From COE1 sp910588595 (lineage in GTDB: Bacteria > Bacillota > Clostridia > Lachnospirales > Lachnospiraceae), in contig CARDBT010000003.1 in NCBI GenBank assembly GCA_948957135.1, positions 62,001 to 126,000 on the forward strand: a DNA stretch of 64,000 bases, written 5' to 3'. The notes below the pieces were generated by a model that was given only the letters and a program-made list of their open reading frames with translations, did not search any database and was not told the DNA's origin. A program made the translations under genes and the position numbers. Of the stretch, positions 34,848 through 42,388 are shown piece by piece (positions within the stretch are counted from its first letter, which is position 1; each line of letters opens with the position of its first letter).

Positions 34848-37409
34848 ATGATGAAAACAGTATTCAAACCAATTCAGACGCTGAATCAGCGTACTTTCAA
34901 GCAAAATAAAAGCCGGAACCTGGTGGCGGTCATCGCCATCTTAATGACTGCGATCATGTTCACCACCCTCTTTACCCTGGCACAGAGCATGAGCAAAAAC
35001 ATGGTGGAAATGACGTTCCGCCAGACTGGTTATGATGGTCAGGCATCCTTTAAGAATATCACCGCAGAGCAGTTTTCGTTGATCGCGAATCACCCTGATG
35101 TTGCAGAAGCCGGAGAAAGTCTTGTTCTTGGGCTTGCACAAAACAAAAAGCTGGGTGGCAGACAGGTTGAGATCCGTTGGAGCAGTGACATCAATGCCAG
35201 GCATTCCTTTGCTATGCCCACCACCGGAACAATGCCAACGGCAGCAGATGAGATCGCTCTGGACACACTGGTCCTTGATCGCCTGGGTATTCCCCATCAG
35301 CTGGGGGAGACTGTAACGCTGGAATGGCGCAAGGATCTTGCAAAGGATGAGGTGACTGCCTCCACCTTTACCCTCTGTGGTTTCTGGGAGGGCAACGAAT
35401 CAGTCTATGCCAGCATGGCCTGGGTAAGCCGTGAATTTGCGGATGAGATGATCGGTGACTGTGCTGCTGACGGAAAAACAAGCGTTTTAGGTGTACATAC
35501 CGCACAAGTGATCCTGCACAGTGACCGCAATATTGATGCCACCATGGAGGATATTTTGGCAGACACCGGACTGACGGGCTTGAAATATGGCGTGAATCTG
35601 GCATATTCACCGGAGATGAATGCCACTGCAGCGCAGGAAAGCATTCCCATGTATTTGGGTATGGTGCTGGTGTTCCTTGCCGGCTATCTGATCATTTACA
35701 ATATCTTTCAGATCAGCGTTACTGCAGACATCCAGTTCTATGGAAAGCTGAAAACACTGGGAACGACCACAAAGCAGATCAGGAAACTCATTTATGGTCA
35801 GGCAAACCGGCTGTGCGTGATCGGTATTCCGATGGGGCTTCTTCTGGGCTGGCTGCTGGGCATGGTGCTGGTTCCTGTGCTGATGGGACGGCTGGAGGGC
35901 AATGCCGTGGTTTCCGCCAGTCCCGTGATCTTTTTTGGGTCTGCCCTTTTTGCATGGTTGACGGTCACGATCTCCTGCCTGCGTCCGGCAAGGCTCGCTG
36001 GCAAGGTTTCTCCGATCGAAGCGCTGCGGATGAGTGATGCCGCCGTCACAGGCAGGAAGAAGAGCAAACGCACCCGGAATGGCGCTTCCATTACCAGTAT
36101 GGCATGGGCAAATCTGGGGCGGAACAAAAAACGGACAGTGACAGTCATCTGCTCTCTGACCCTGGGATTGGTTTTGCTCAGCTGTTTCTACGCTAAGAAT
36201 GCTGCTTTTGATATGGAGAAATACCTGTCTGAGCTGACGATCAGTGATTTCCGGCTGGATGACAGCAGCAGTGCAGACTATATTGGCGGATATGACCCTC
36301 ATGGTTCCACACTGAATGCCGAACTGGTGGAGTCCGTGGAAGGATTGGCTGGTTTGGAAGCGATTGGTCATCAATACTCTCATCAATTTGAACTGACACT
36401 GGATGACGAGACGGTGCAAAATATCGATGCCTTTTATACACAGGAAATACTGGACGATTGGGCAGCTTACGATCCGTCCGGTTCTGCTCAGATAAAAAAC
36501 GCCATGGAAAGCCGTGAAGCGATCGGTGTACTGTATGGCATGGACGGGATCCCTCTGGATGCAATTGTGCAGGAGCGGTATTTGCTCTCCGGCAGCTATG
36601 ATGCAGAGAAATTTGCCAGCGGCGACTATGTGCTGGCTGTCGGTCCTGCCATAGATGCCTCAGACCCGGAGCGATATGCTGCATTGCCTGTTCCTGCAGT
36701 CGGAAGCAGTATTGTGCTTGAAGGTCGCACCTACACGGTAATGGCGATTGTATATCCGCTGCAGGCTGTGGAGGAAGGCGCTTATGAAAGCGGTGTACGA
36801 AATCAGCACTGCATGCGCTTTGTTATTCCTGCTTCGGTATTCCGGCAGCAGTGGCCGGAGAATACACTGCGGAGACTGTTCTTCAATGTGGATGATGAAC
36901 ATATTCCCGCAGCACAGGAGATGCTCGATGCGTATACCAGGACCATGGACACCAGTCTGCCTGTGACATCCCGCAAAACTATGACGGAGCAGTATGAGGC
37001 AGAGACACGGGCGTCGGCAGTCATGGGAAATACCATCAGCATAATCATTGCTCTGGTGGGTGTGCTCAACTTTATCAATTCCATGGTTACGGCCATTGTT
37101 TCCCGCAAAAAAGAGTTCGCCATGATTCAGTCCGTGGGCATGACCAAGCGCCAGCTGCGGAAGATGCTGATTTGTGAGGGTCTGGATTACGCGGCGATCA
37201 CGCTGATCGTTTCTTATATTGTAAGCGCTCTGGCCGTTGGGATCGGTGTCCGTGTCATGACAGCCAATGAGTTCAGCACGTTCCATTTTACGCTGATGCC
37301 GCTGATGATTTGTACACCTGTTCTCCTGGCTTTTGCGGTGCTTATCCCGTTTCTGTGTTTTAAGAATTTAGAAAAGCAGAGCATTGTTGAGCGATTGCGA
37401 ACAGAATAA
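34848..37409 (+). CDS. FtsX-domain ABC permease, second pair
   Basis: This 853-residue permease has the same layout as the first: TM1, extracellular domain, FtsX-type three-TM unit, TM, second extracellular domain and C-terminal FtsX unit. Residues NLGRNKKRTVTVICSLTLGLVLL mark the middle TM. The last unit contains SRKKEFAMIQSVGMTKRQL, a conserved cytoplasmic loop of FtsX permeases. The start is ATG 34848 or the adjacent ATG 34851, after GGGGAGGG. It couples with the ATPase at 34165. Duplication of a whole ATPase-permease pair within one two-component unit suggests either two substrates or a split of sensing and detoxifying roles. Confidence 0.88.
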   Translation: MMKTVFKPIQTLNQRTFKQNKSRNLVAVIAILMTAIMFTTLFTLAQSMSKNMVEMTFRQTGYDGQASFKNITAEQFSLIANHPDVAEAGESLVLGLAQNKKLGGRQVEIRWSSDINARHSFAMPTTGTMPTAADEIALDTLVLDRLGIPHQLGETVTLEWRKDLAKDEVTASTFTLCGFWEGNESVYASMAWVSREFADEMIGDCAADGKTSVLGVHTAQVILHSDRNIDATMEDILADTGLTGLKYGVNLAYSPEMNATAAQESIPMYLGMVLVFLAGYLIIYNIFQISVTADIQFYGKLKTLGTTTKQIRKLIYGQANRLCVIGIPMGLLLGWLLGMVLVPVLMGRLEGNAVVSASPVIFFGSALFAWLTVTISCLRPARLAGKVSPIEALRMSDAAVTGRKKSKRTRNGASITSMAWANLGRNKKRTVTVICSLTLGLVLLSCFYAKNAAFDMEKYLSELTISDFRLDDSSSADYIGGYDPHGSTLNAELVESVEGLAGLEAIGHQYSHQFELTLDDETVQNIDAFYTQEILDDWAAYDPSGSAQIKNAMESREAIGVLYGMDGIPLDAIVQERYLLSGSYDAEKFASGDYVLAVGPAIDASDPERYAALPVPAVGSSIVLEGRTYTVMAIVYPLQAVEEGAYESGVRNQHCMRFVIPASVFRQQWPENTLRRLFFNVDDEHIPAAQEMLDAYTRTMDTSLPVTSRKTMTEQYEAETRASAVMGNTISIIIALVGVLNFINSMVTAIVSRKKEFAMIQSVGMTKRQLRKMLICEGLDYAAITLIVSYIVSALAVGIGVRVMTANEFSTFHFTLMPLMICTPVLLAFAVLIPFLCFKNLEKQSIVERLRTE

Positions 37410-37474
37410 ATTATTGAAGACGAGGTTATGCAGTTAGCAATCATATCAATCAAAAATAAAATAGCAACAGCATT

Positions 37475-37516
37475 AGAGCATATAGAAACTGATGAACCTA
37501 TATGCTCTATTTTTTG
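37475..37516 (+). terminator. Terminator of the two-component/ABC operon
   Basis: A perfect 12-bp stem (37475-37486 with 37499-37510) with a 12-base loop is followed by TTTTTT. It lies 66 bases after the second permease. Confidence 0.88.
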
Positions 37517-37533
37517 CCATTAAGGAGGAACGA

Positions 37534-37614
37534 TGGGTGACAACATTCAAACTGACACCGCAGGGCAGACACCGCCCTATATGATCCTGACTGTTTTGGC
37601 ATTCAATGTATGAT
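37534..37614 (+). CDS. 26-residue open frame with strong RBS, possible gene stub
   Basis: ATG at 37534 is preceded by TTAAGGAGGAACG, an ideal RBS. It encodes 26 residues starting MGDNIQTDTAGQTPPYMIL and stopping at TGA 37612. It may be a real small peptide, but the surrounding 400 bp are broken fragments. A truncated 5' end of a lost gene is more likely. Confidence 0.3.
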
Positions 37615-37632
37615 TGAGTTTTTGCGCTGATT

Positions 37633-37764
37633 TCAATGGTACTCAATGTGTGTTCCGGCTTTTGCGTCGCCTCCGATGGTACAGCAGGCGATGTAGGTCC
37701 CGGCAGAGACGTCGCCCTGGATCGTACAGCAGCTCACACTGCATCCGCCTGTGGTTGAGCGCAT
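37633..37764 (-). pseudogene. 3' fragment of a beta-helix (bactofilin-like) repeat protein
   Basis: On the minus strand the frame encodes two copies of a CCTIxGDxxAGTxI unit followed by EYH and a stop. The GD/AG spacing of 12-13 residues resembles hexapeptide or bactofilin-type beta-helix rungs. The upstream part of the gene is missing: the frame runs straight into the palindromic repeat at 37770-37846. No RBS is visible. It is therefore read as the end of a gene cut by the repeat or by a deletion. A Cys/Thr-rich modified peptide precursor was considered, but the repeats fit a structural protein better. Confidence 0.4.
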
Positions 37765-37769
37765 GCTGC

Positions 37770-37846
37770 TGTAACAGTTCAGCCTTCGGCTTCCTGTTAC
37801 AGGCATCAAGCTATGCAAAAACCGCTTCGCGGTTAGCTTGATGCAT
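37770..37846 (-). repeat. Interspersed palindromic repeat, family 2, copy 1
   Basis: A 63-base core (37770-37832) is the reverse complement of 50655-50717 with only three differences. It contains nested palindromes: TGTAACAG/CTGTTACA, GAAGCC/GGCTGA-like, and CCGCGAAGCGG. An outer arm pair (GCATCAAGC / GCTTGATGC) extends it to 37846. A partly matching inverted segment (GGCTGAACTATTACATGCTG) lies at 37897-37916. This is a non-coding mobile or REP-like repeat. Confidence 0.75.
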
Positions 37847-37939
37847 CTCAGCCACTATGTATTCTCACGGACTTTGCAGCGTAGTGCGAAGTCCTGGGCT
37901 GAACTATTACATGCTGCTCACATATTTTCTGCCAGCGCG

Positions 37940-37968
37940 TTGACATACTATGTGCAAGTTTTTATAAT
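37940..37968 (+). promoter_or_regulatory. Consensus sigma-A promoter for the GHKL kinase operon
   Basis: TTGACA (37940-37945) and TATAAT (37963-37968) are separated by exactly 17 bases. This is a perfect vegetative promoter, 35 bases before the kinase ATG. Confidence 0.85.
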
Positions 37969-38002
37969 GATAGTATAGCAAAATGGAAGGAGAGTATTAC
38001 AG

Positions 38003-39343
38003 ATGCCTTTTGTTTTTCGTATTTCTGTGGTAGTTGTATTGTTTGCGGTGCATGCGTATTCTGTCTTCTGGACGACGATGGCACTGGTGGGGGAGAGAGC
38101 GCGGTGGCGGTGGTACGCCGTGTACTATGCGGGGTACTCTGTGGTCATGTGGGGGGTGGTACTGCTCATGATCGCGCTCGATGTGTTGGATGAAGACTGG
38201 CTCGAGCCGCTGGGACTTTCGATCGTGGCGTTGATCTTCAGTGCGATCCTCAGGCTGCGGTACCGCGTACCGATGGCTGCGGCACTCGGTGCGGCGATGC
38301 TGGGACATTTTCTGATCTACACGATCTTTGACTTTCTGACAGCGGCGGCGTCATACTACTCGCCTGTCTTTGACGGGAAATATCTCTATGTGGCGACATC
38401 CCTTTTGCTGCCGTACATGCTGACGCTGCTTTTTTCCGGCGGGATCGTGTTTGTTCTGAACCGGTCAGAGTTTGCGCAGTATTTTGCATATCTGTTCCAC
38501 GGGCGGATGCGGACGGCGGTCTCGCTGCTGGTCTTTTTCCTGCTGATGAACCTGAAAGCGCTGCTGGATCGGTTTTTCCCGGGTGTGACGACCGATTTTT
38601 CCTATGGGCTGTTCTGCTGTGTGCTGATCCTGTTTGCGCTGTTCTGCATCCAGTTTGGCGCCATGTACGCGGCGAGCAGGGACAAGGTCAAGGCGCAGGA
38701 GGAGACGATCGCGCAGCAACAGGCGCACATGGCGCTGCTCGAGGAACTGCAGGGGGAGATCCGCGCGTTCCGCCATGACTTTACCAATCTTTTGTCCGGC
38801 ATGGCACTCTCCGCGCAGGAGGGGGATGTGGAGGCGATCCAGGAGTTCATGCGGCGCACCAGCGGGTATTTTGACGAGAAGCTGGGCAGCGAGATCCGGC
38901 AGATGGAGGGACTGTCCAACATCCGGATCTATCCGGTGCGCAGCCTGATCTCCACGAAGCTGAATCTGATGCGCCAGCGCCATATCCAGGTCGCGCTCGA
39001 GATCATGAACCCCGTGACAGGCGTCCGCATGTCGACGGAGGATCTGCTGCGCTGCCAGGGGATCCTGCTCGACAACGCGATCGAGGCGGCGTCGAAGTCG
39101 GAGGGGAAGATCCGGGTAGTCCTATTGCAGGACGCAGGGGAACTGTACATAGCGGTCGCCAACAATTATGACGAGCAGCCGAATCTGGCGGCGCTCACAA
39201 AGAGCGGCTATACCACGAAGGGAAAGGGACATGGGACGGGTCTTTCGAGCTATCGGAAGATGGTGTCGCGCTGTCCGGACTGCATGACGCGCACTTATAT
39301 CAAGGACGACTACCTGGTGCAGGAGCTGCGGATCCCGGTGTAG
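38003..39343 (+). CDS. GHKL-type sensor kinase (AgrC/FsrC-like)
   Basis: This 446-residue protein has an N-terminal half with about six TM helices (1-215). A coiled coil follows, then the HXXXN-type phospho-acceptor region FRHDFTNLL (His about 258). The HATPase domain of the GHKL class has GILLDNAIEAAS (N-box) and GHGTGLSSYRKMV (G-box). AgrC-like kinases sense autoinducing or regulatory peptides at the membrane. No agrB/agrD-type genes are nearby, so the signal is unknown. It is driven by a perfect promoter and followed 80 bp later by its LytTR regulator. Confidence 0.9.
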   Translation: MPFVFRISVVVVLFAVHAYSVFWTTMALVGERARWRWYAVYYAGYSVVMWGVVLLMIALDVLDEDWLEPLGLSIVALIFSAILRLRYRVPMAAALGAAMLGHFLIYTIFDFLTAAASYYSPVFDGKYLYVATSLLLPYMLTLLFSGGIVFVLNRSEFAQYFAYLFHGRMRTAVSLLVFFLLMNLKALLDRFFPGVTTDFSYGLFCCVLILFALFCIQFGAMYAASRDKVKAQEETIAQQQAHMALLEELQGEIRAFRHDFTNLLSGMALSAQEGDVEAIQEFMRRTSGYFDEKLGSEIRQMEGLSNIRIYPVRSLISTKLNLMRQRHIQVALEIMNPVTGVRMSTEDLLRCQGILLDNAIEAASKSEGKIRVVLLQDAGELYIAVANNYDEQPNLAALTKSGYTTKGKGHGTGLSSYRKMVSRCPDCMTRTYIKDDYLVQELRIPV

Positions 39344-39422
39344 GATCTTTCCGGGCGGGATATTGGATGCAGAGCGGAAACAGGCTGCGGGAGTCTATTG
39401 GGGATGACGAGGAGGAATGACG

Positions 39423-40160
39423 ATGATCCCAGTGTATATATGCGACGACGAGCCGGCGATCAGCGCGCAGCTGGAGAGACTTGTCGGCGATCAGATCATG
39501 ATGATGGAGCGTGATATGGGACCGCTGCAGGTGGTGGACAATCCGGTTTCGCTGCTTTCGATGCAGAAAAAAGCGGATGTTCCGGCGATCTATTTTCTTG
39601 ATATCGACTTTCCGGGGTACATGAGCGGTCTGGAGCTTGCGGTAAAGCTCAGGCAGTATGATCCGAGAGGGTTCATCGTGTTCATCACGGCACACGACGA
39701 TATGATGTTTGAGACATTCCGGTATCGGCTGGAGGCGCTGGACTATATCGTGAAGGGCGAGCCCTCCGTGATGGCACAGCGCGTGAACGCGTGTCTGGAG
39801 AGTATCTGTGAGCGGCTGATGAGTGAGCCGGACGGGAAAAGTAATTATTGTTCTTTAAAAATATTTGACTCGGTGCGTCACATTCCGCTGCAGAAGATCC
39901 TGTATTTTGAGGCGGTGGGAAGCCGCCACACGCTGGTGCTCCACATGGATGATGAGGTGCTGGAGTTCAACAGCAGCCTGAATCATTTCGAGGAGAAGCT
40001 GGGGGAGGCGTTCTGGCGGTGCCACCGCAGCTTTCTGGTAAACCGTGCCAGGATCGGCAATGTGCGGCTGAAAGAAAACATGGTGGAACTTGACAACGGG
40101 GAGACGTGTCTTTTGTCCCGCAAGGCGAAGGCGGAGTACGCCTCCGCCCTGCGCAGCTGA
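39423..40160 (+). CDS. LytTR-family response regulator (AgrA-like)
   Basis: This 245-residue regulator has a receiver domain with acidic pair CDDE (8-9) and phospho-acceptor Asp60 (YFLDIDFPG). The C-terminal LytTR DNA-binding domain (about 145-245) includes ILYFEAVGSRHTLVLH and FWRCHRSFLVNRARI. The ATG at 39423 is 7 bases after GGAGG; the ATG at 39417 is too close to it. It forms a two-component pair with the GHKL kinase upstream. Its targets are unknown. The convergent membrane protein gene ends 10 bp away. Confidence 0.92.
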   Translation: MIPVYICDDEPAISAQLERLVGDQIMMMERDMGPLQVVDNPVSLLSMQKKADVPAIYFLDIDFPGYMSGLELAVKLRQYDPRGFIVFITAHDDMMFETFRYRLEALDYIVKGEPSVMAQRVNACLESICERLMSEPDGKSNYCSLKIFDSVRHIPLQKILYFEAVGSRHTLVLHMDDEVLEFNSSLNHFEEKLGEAFWRCHRSFLVNRARIGNVRLKENMVELDNGETCLLSRKAKAEYASALRS

Positions 40161-40169
40161 GAATCGCTG

Positions 40170-40580
40170 TCAGCACCGCCACCATTTCATCGGGTTCATC
40201 GCGGAGAGGGATTTTTTTTCACCTGCATCCTGACGCCCCGGAAGTGTCCACTTCTCTGAGATGAGCGAGAAGAAAAACAGACAGGAGACCGAGAACATGA
40301 AATCCAGCGGGCTGAGACTCCAGGGAATCGCGGCGGTCTCAATACCGTAGAGGGCAAGAACTTCGAGGAAACAAAATATGAGTCCGAGGCTCATCGTGTA
40401 GCCCAAAGTGTTTGTCATGAGTTTGCGGAAGCGCTCGGGCTCTTTTCTTGAGATGTTGCCGGAGATTGCCAGCGCTGCTATAAAGATCCAGAAATTGGCA
40501 GGTTCTTTTCCTGCGATGCAGTCGGTGATCACCAACACTGCCACAAAGATTCCAAAATAAACCATATTTTTTGTTTTCAT
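40170..40580 (-). CDS. Small four-TM membrane protein, unknown function
   Basis: This 136-residue hydrophobic protein has TM segments near 5-20, 27-42, 62-82 and 92-115, and a short basic C-terminal tail. The ATG at 40580 follows AAAAGGAGA; the frame extends upstream without support. I do not recognise the family. It converges with the LytTR regulator, so it is possibly but not demonstrably a target of that system. Confidence 0.6.
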   Translation of the reverse strand: MKTKNMVYFGIFVAVLVITDCIAGKEPANFWIFIAALAISGNISRKEPERFRKLMTNTLGYTMSLGLIFCFLEVLALYGIETAAIPWSLSPLDFMFSVSCLFFFSLISEKWTLPGRQDAGEKKSLSAMNPMKWWRC

Positions 40581-40760
40581 ACTGTTTTCTCCTTTTCTAA
40601 TGTGTATTTGTGGTTTGTTGCTTGTTGGGATTACTATATCACAGGAGGCTGTCAGATGGAGAAAAGTTTCGCCAGATGCCGGTTTGGGTTCGCGAACGGG
40701 AGAAGGCATTCATTCCCAATAAGGATATTGATGAGATTTTGATGAGCAGGACAGTTTGTA

Positions 40761-40789
40761 TTGACGATGATCACTCGGAATGATATAAT
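40761..40789 (+). promoter_or_regulatory. Promoter of the toxin-antitoxin operon
   Basis: TTGACG (40761-40766) and TATAAT (40784-40789) with a 17-base spacer lie 43 bases before the toxin start. Confidence 0.8.
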
Positions 40790-40793
40790 GAAG

Positions 40794-40808
40794 TTACCCA
40801 ATGGGTAA
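40794..40808 (+). promoter_or_regulatory. Palindromic operator of the toxin-antitoxin operon
   Basis: TTACCCA-A-TGGGTAA is a perfect 7-1-7 palindrome placed just after the -10 box, over the predicted transcription start. This is the position expected for autorepression by a HigA-type antitoxin. Confidence 0.7.
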
Positions 40809-40832
40809 TCCGGATGTGCAAGGAGGGCATAG

Positions 40833-41204
40833 GTGGAGCTAATCTACGCAGCTGAAAAGCTTGAAGATCAATGTACAAGTGTCAAAGCGGCAAGTAAATT
40901 ATTTGGAGGGGATGCTGTTCTGGCGAGAAGTCTATTAGCAAGGATCAATGCACTGAAGCAGGCTGAAACGATCAAAGATATCATTGTTCAGCCCACATTT
41001 CATTTTCACAAACTGGAGAAGAAAGGTGGAAGAGACCTGGAGGGATATTTTGCAATAGATGTAAAATCAAGAAGAGAACAGTGGAGGATCATCATACAGC
41101 CTTTAAATGAGGAGGGAAATCCCTACATTCCCTGTCAGATCGATCAGATAGCCGGAAGTGTCAAAATTGTGGAGATTGCGGAGGTGAGCAAACACTATGA
41201 GTAA
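40833..41204 (+). CDS. higB: HigB-like toxin (RelE/ParE superfamily)
   Basis: This 123-residue protein resembles HigB-family mRNA interferase toxins. It has an N-terminal helical hairpin, then a beta sheet with HFHKLEKKGGRDLEGYFAIDVKSRREQWRI, in which the basic and Arg/Trp residues are typical. It starts at GTG 40833 after GGAGGG. The gene precedes the antitoxin (toxin-first order, as usual for hig) and overlaps it by 8 bp. The promoter and palindrome upstream indicate an autoregulated operon. Cleavage of translated mRNA is inferred from the family. Confidence 0.8.
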   Translation: MELIYAAEKLEDQCTSVKAASKLFGGDAVLARSLLARINALKQAETIKDIIVQPTFHFHKLEKKGGRDLEGYFAIDVKSRREQWRIIIQPLNEEGNPYIPCQIDQIAGSVKIVEIAEVSKHYE

Positions 41205-42285
41205 CTATATAGAGTATAATGATATGATTGCTTTTCACCCAGGGTATTATATAAAAGAAATTGTTGATGAAAGTGGATTAACACAGGAAGATTTTGCCAA
41301 GCGTCTCGATACCACACCCAAAAATCTCAGTCTGCTGATCAGGGGAGAGCAGAGCTTGTCTATTGACATTGCGATGAAGCTTTCCAGAATGATCGGGACA
41401 AGTGTAGGCTACTGGCTGAATCTGCAAAATTCTTATGATGCATTGCGGGCAGAATTTAGATCACAGGAAGAGCTTATGGAAGAACGCAAAGTCTTTGACT
41501 GTCTGGATTACAAATATTTTAAGGATCATTTTGGATTACCGGATCTGCCTAGGAAAATAAATGAGCAGATCAAGCAGGTTCGGGAGTTTCTGAATGTGGC
41601 AACACTTTCTGTATTGATAAAACGTGATATGGCAGTGAGTTTTAGAAGTACGACGGAAGAATTGACGCAGGTCAATACGATCAAAGCAAATACAATGGTT
41701 CAGATAGCAGTCAATGAGGCATTGAAGACTGATGCGCCCAGATTCAATAAAATGGCATTTGAAAAAGCAGCCGAATATGCGTTAACGCTGACGAGAAATC
41801 ATGAGGAGTTTTATCCGATCTTAAGAGAGACATTTCACAGGACTGGTGTGATCTTTGTTATTTTACCCAATCTTTTAGGTTCAAAGATAAACGGAGCGAC
41901 AAAAAAGATTGGAAATAATGTGATGTTAATGGTAAATGACAGAAGGTTAAATGCAGATTCCTTCTGGTTTACGTTGTTTCATGAAATTGGTCATATTATG
42001 AATGGCGATTACGGAATATCTTTTGAGAGGGAATCTGGAGCACGGGAAGAGGCGGCAGATCAATATGCAGAAAATGCCCTGATACCGCCAGAAAGGTATC
42101 AGGAGTTTGTTCGCGGGAATCGATTTGACCTGCAGGCGATCAGTGATTTTGCAGATCAGATTGACCGCGATCCAGGGATCGTCTTGGGAAGATTGCAGAA
42201 CGATGGAAAAGTCAGATTTGATGATTGGACTTTAAAGCCATTAAGACACAAATATAAAGTGAAATATAACATTTCACGCTATTGA
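41197..42285 (+). CDS. higA: HigA-type antitoxin fused to ImmA/IrrE-like peptidase
   Basis: This 362-residue protein has an N-terminal HigA-like XRE helix-turn-helix at about 10-75 (LTQEDFAKRLDTTPKNLSLLIRGE, then SVGYWLNLQNSYD, a HigA hallmark). Residues about 200-320 form a zinc-peptidase domain of ImmA/IrrE (COG2856) type with FHEIGHIMNG. Plain HigA is about 100 residues, so this is a regulator-protease fusion. It may both neutralise HigB and repress the operon through the palindrome at 40794-40808. The protease may allow self-cleavage or signal-triggered release; that is inference. Confidence 0.88.
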   Translation: MSNYIEYNDMIAFHPGYYIKEIVDESGLTQEDFAKRLDTTPKNLSLLIRGEQSLSIDIAMKLSRMIGTSVGYWLNLQNSYDALRAEFRSQEELMEERKVFDCLDYKYFKDHFGLPDLPRKINEQIKQVREFLNVATLSVLIKRDMAVSFRSTTEELTQVNTIKANTMVQIAVNEALKTDAPRFNKMAFEKAAEYALTLTRNHEEFYPILRETFHRTGVIFVILPNLLGSKINGATKKIGNNVMLMVNDRRLNADSFWFTLFHEIGHIMNGDYGISFERESGAREEAADQYAENALIPPERYQEFVRGNRFDLQAISDFADQIDRDPGIVLGRLQNDGKVRFDDWTLKPLRHKYKVKYNISRY

Positions 42286-42336
42286 TCCGGAAGTTCGCCT
42301 CGGCGGGCGAATGGGGTTAGATGAAAGCAGTTATAT

Positions 42337-42360
42337 GACGCTCCATAGGGGGCGTCTTCT
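42337..42360 (+). terminator. Short terminator after higBA
   Basis: GACGCTCC and GGGGGCGTC form an 8-bp stem with a 3-base loop, followed by TTCTT. It lies 51 bases after the antitoxin stop. Confidence 0.6.
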
Positions 42361-42388
42361 TGTGTAAAATGAAAAGGGATTAATAAAA

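Noticed and set aside
37633..37764. Lanthipeptide or other RiPP precursor (Cys/Thr-rich, near an antimicrobial-peptide-type exporter)
   Set aside because: There is no RBS, no leader peptide and no modification enzyme nearby. The internal CCTIxGDxxAGT repeats fit a beta-helix structural protein, and the 5' part is missing.
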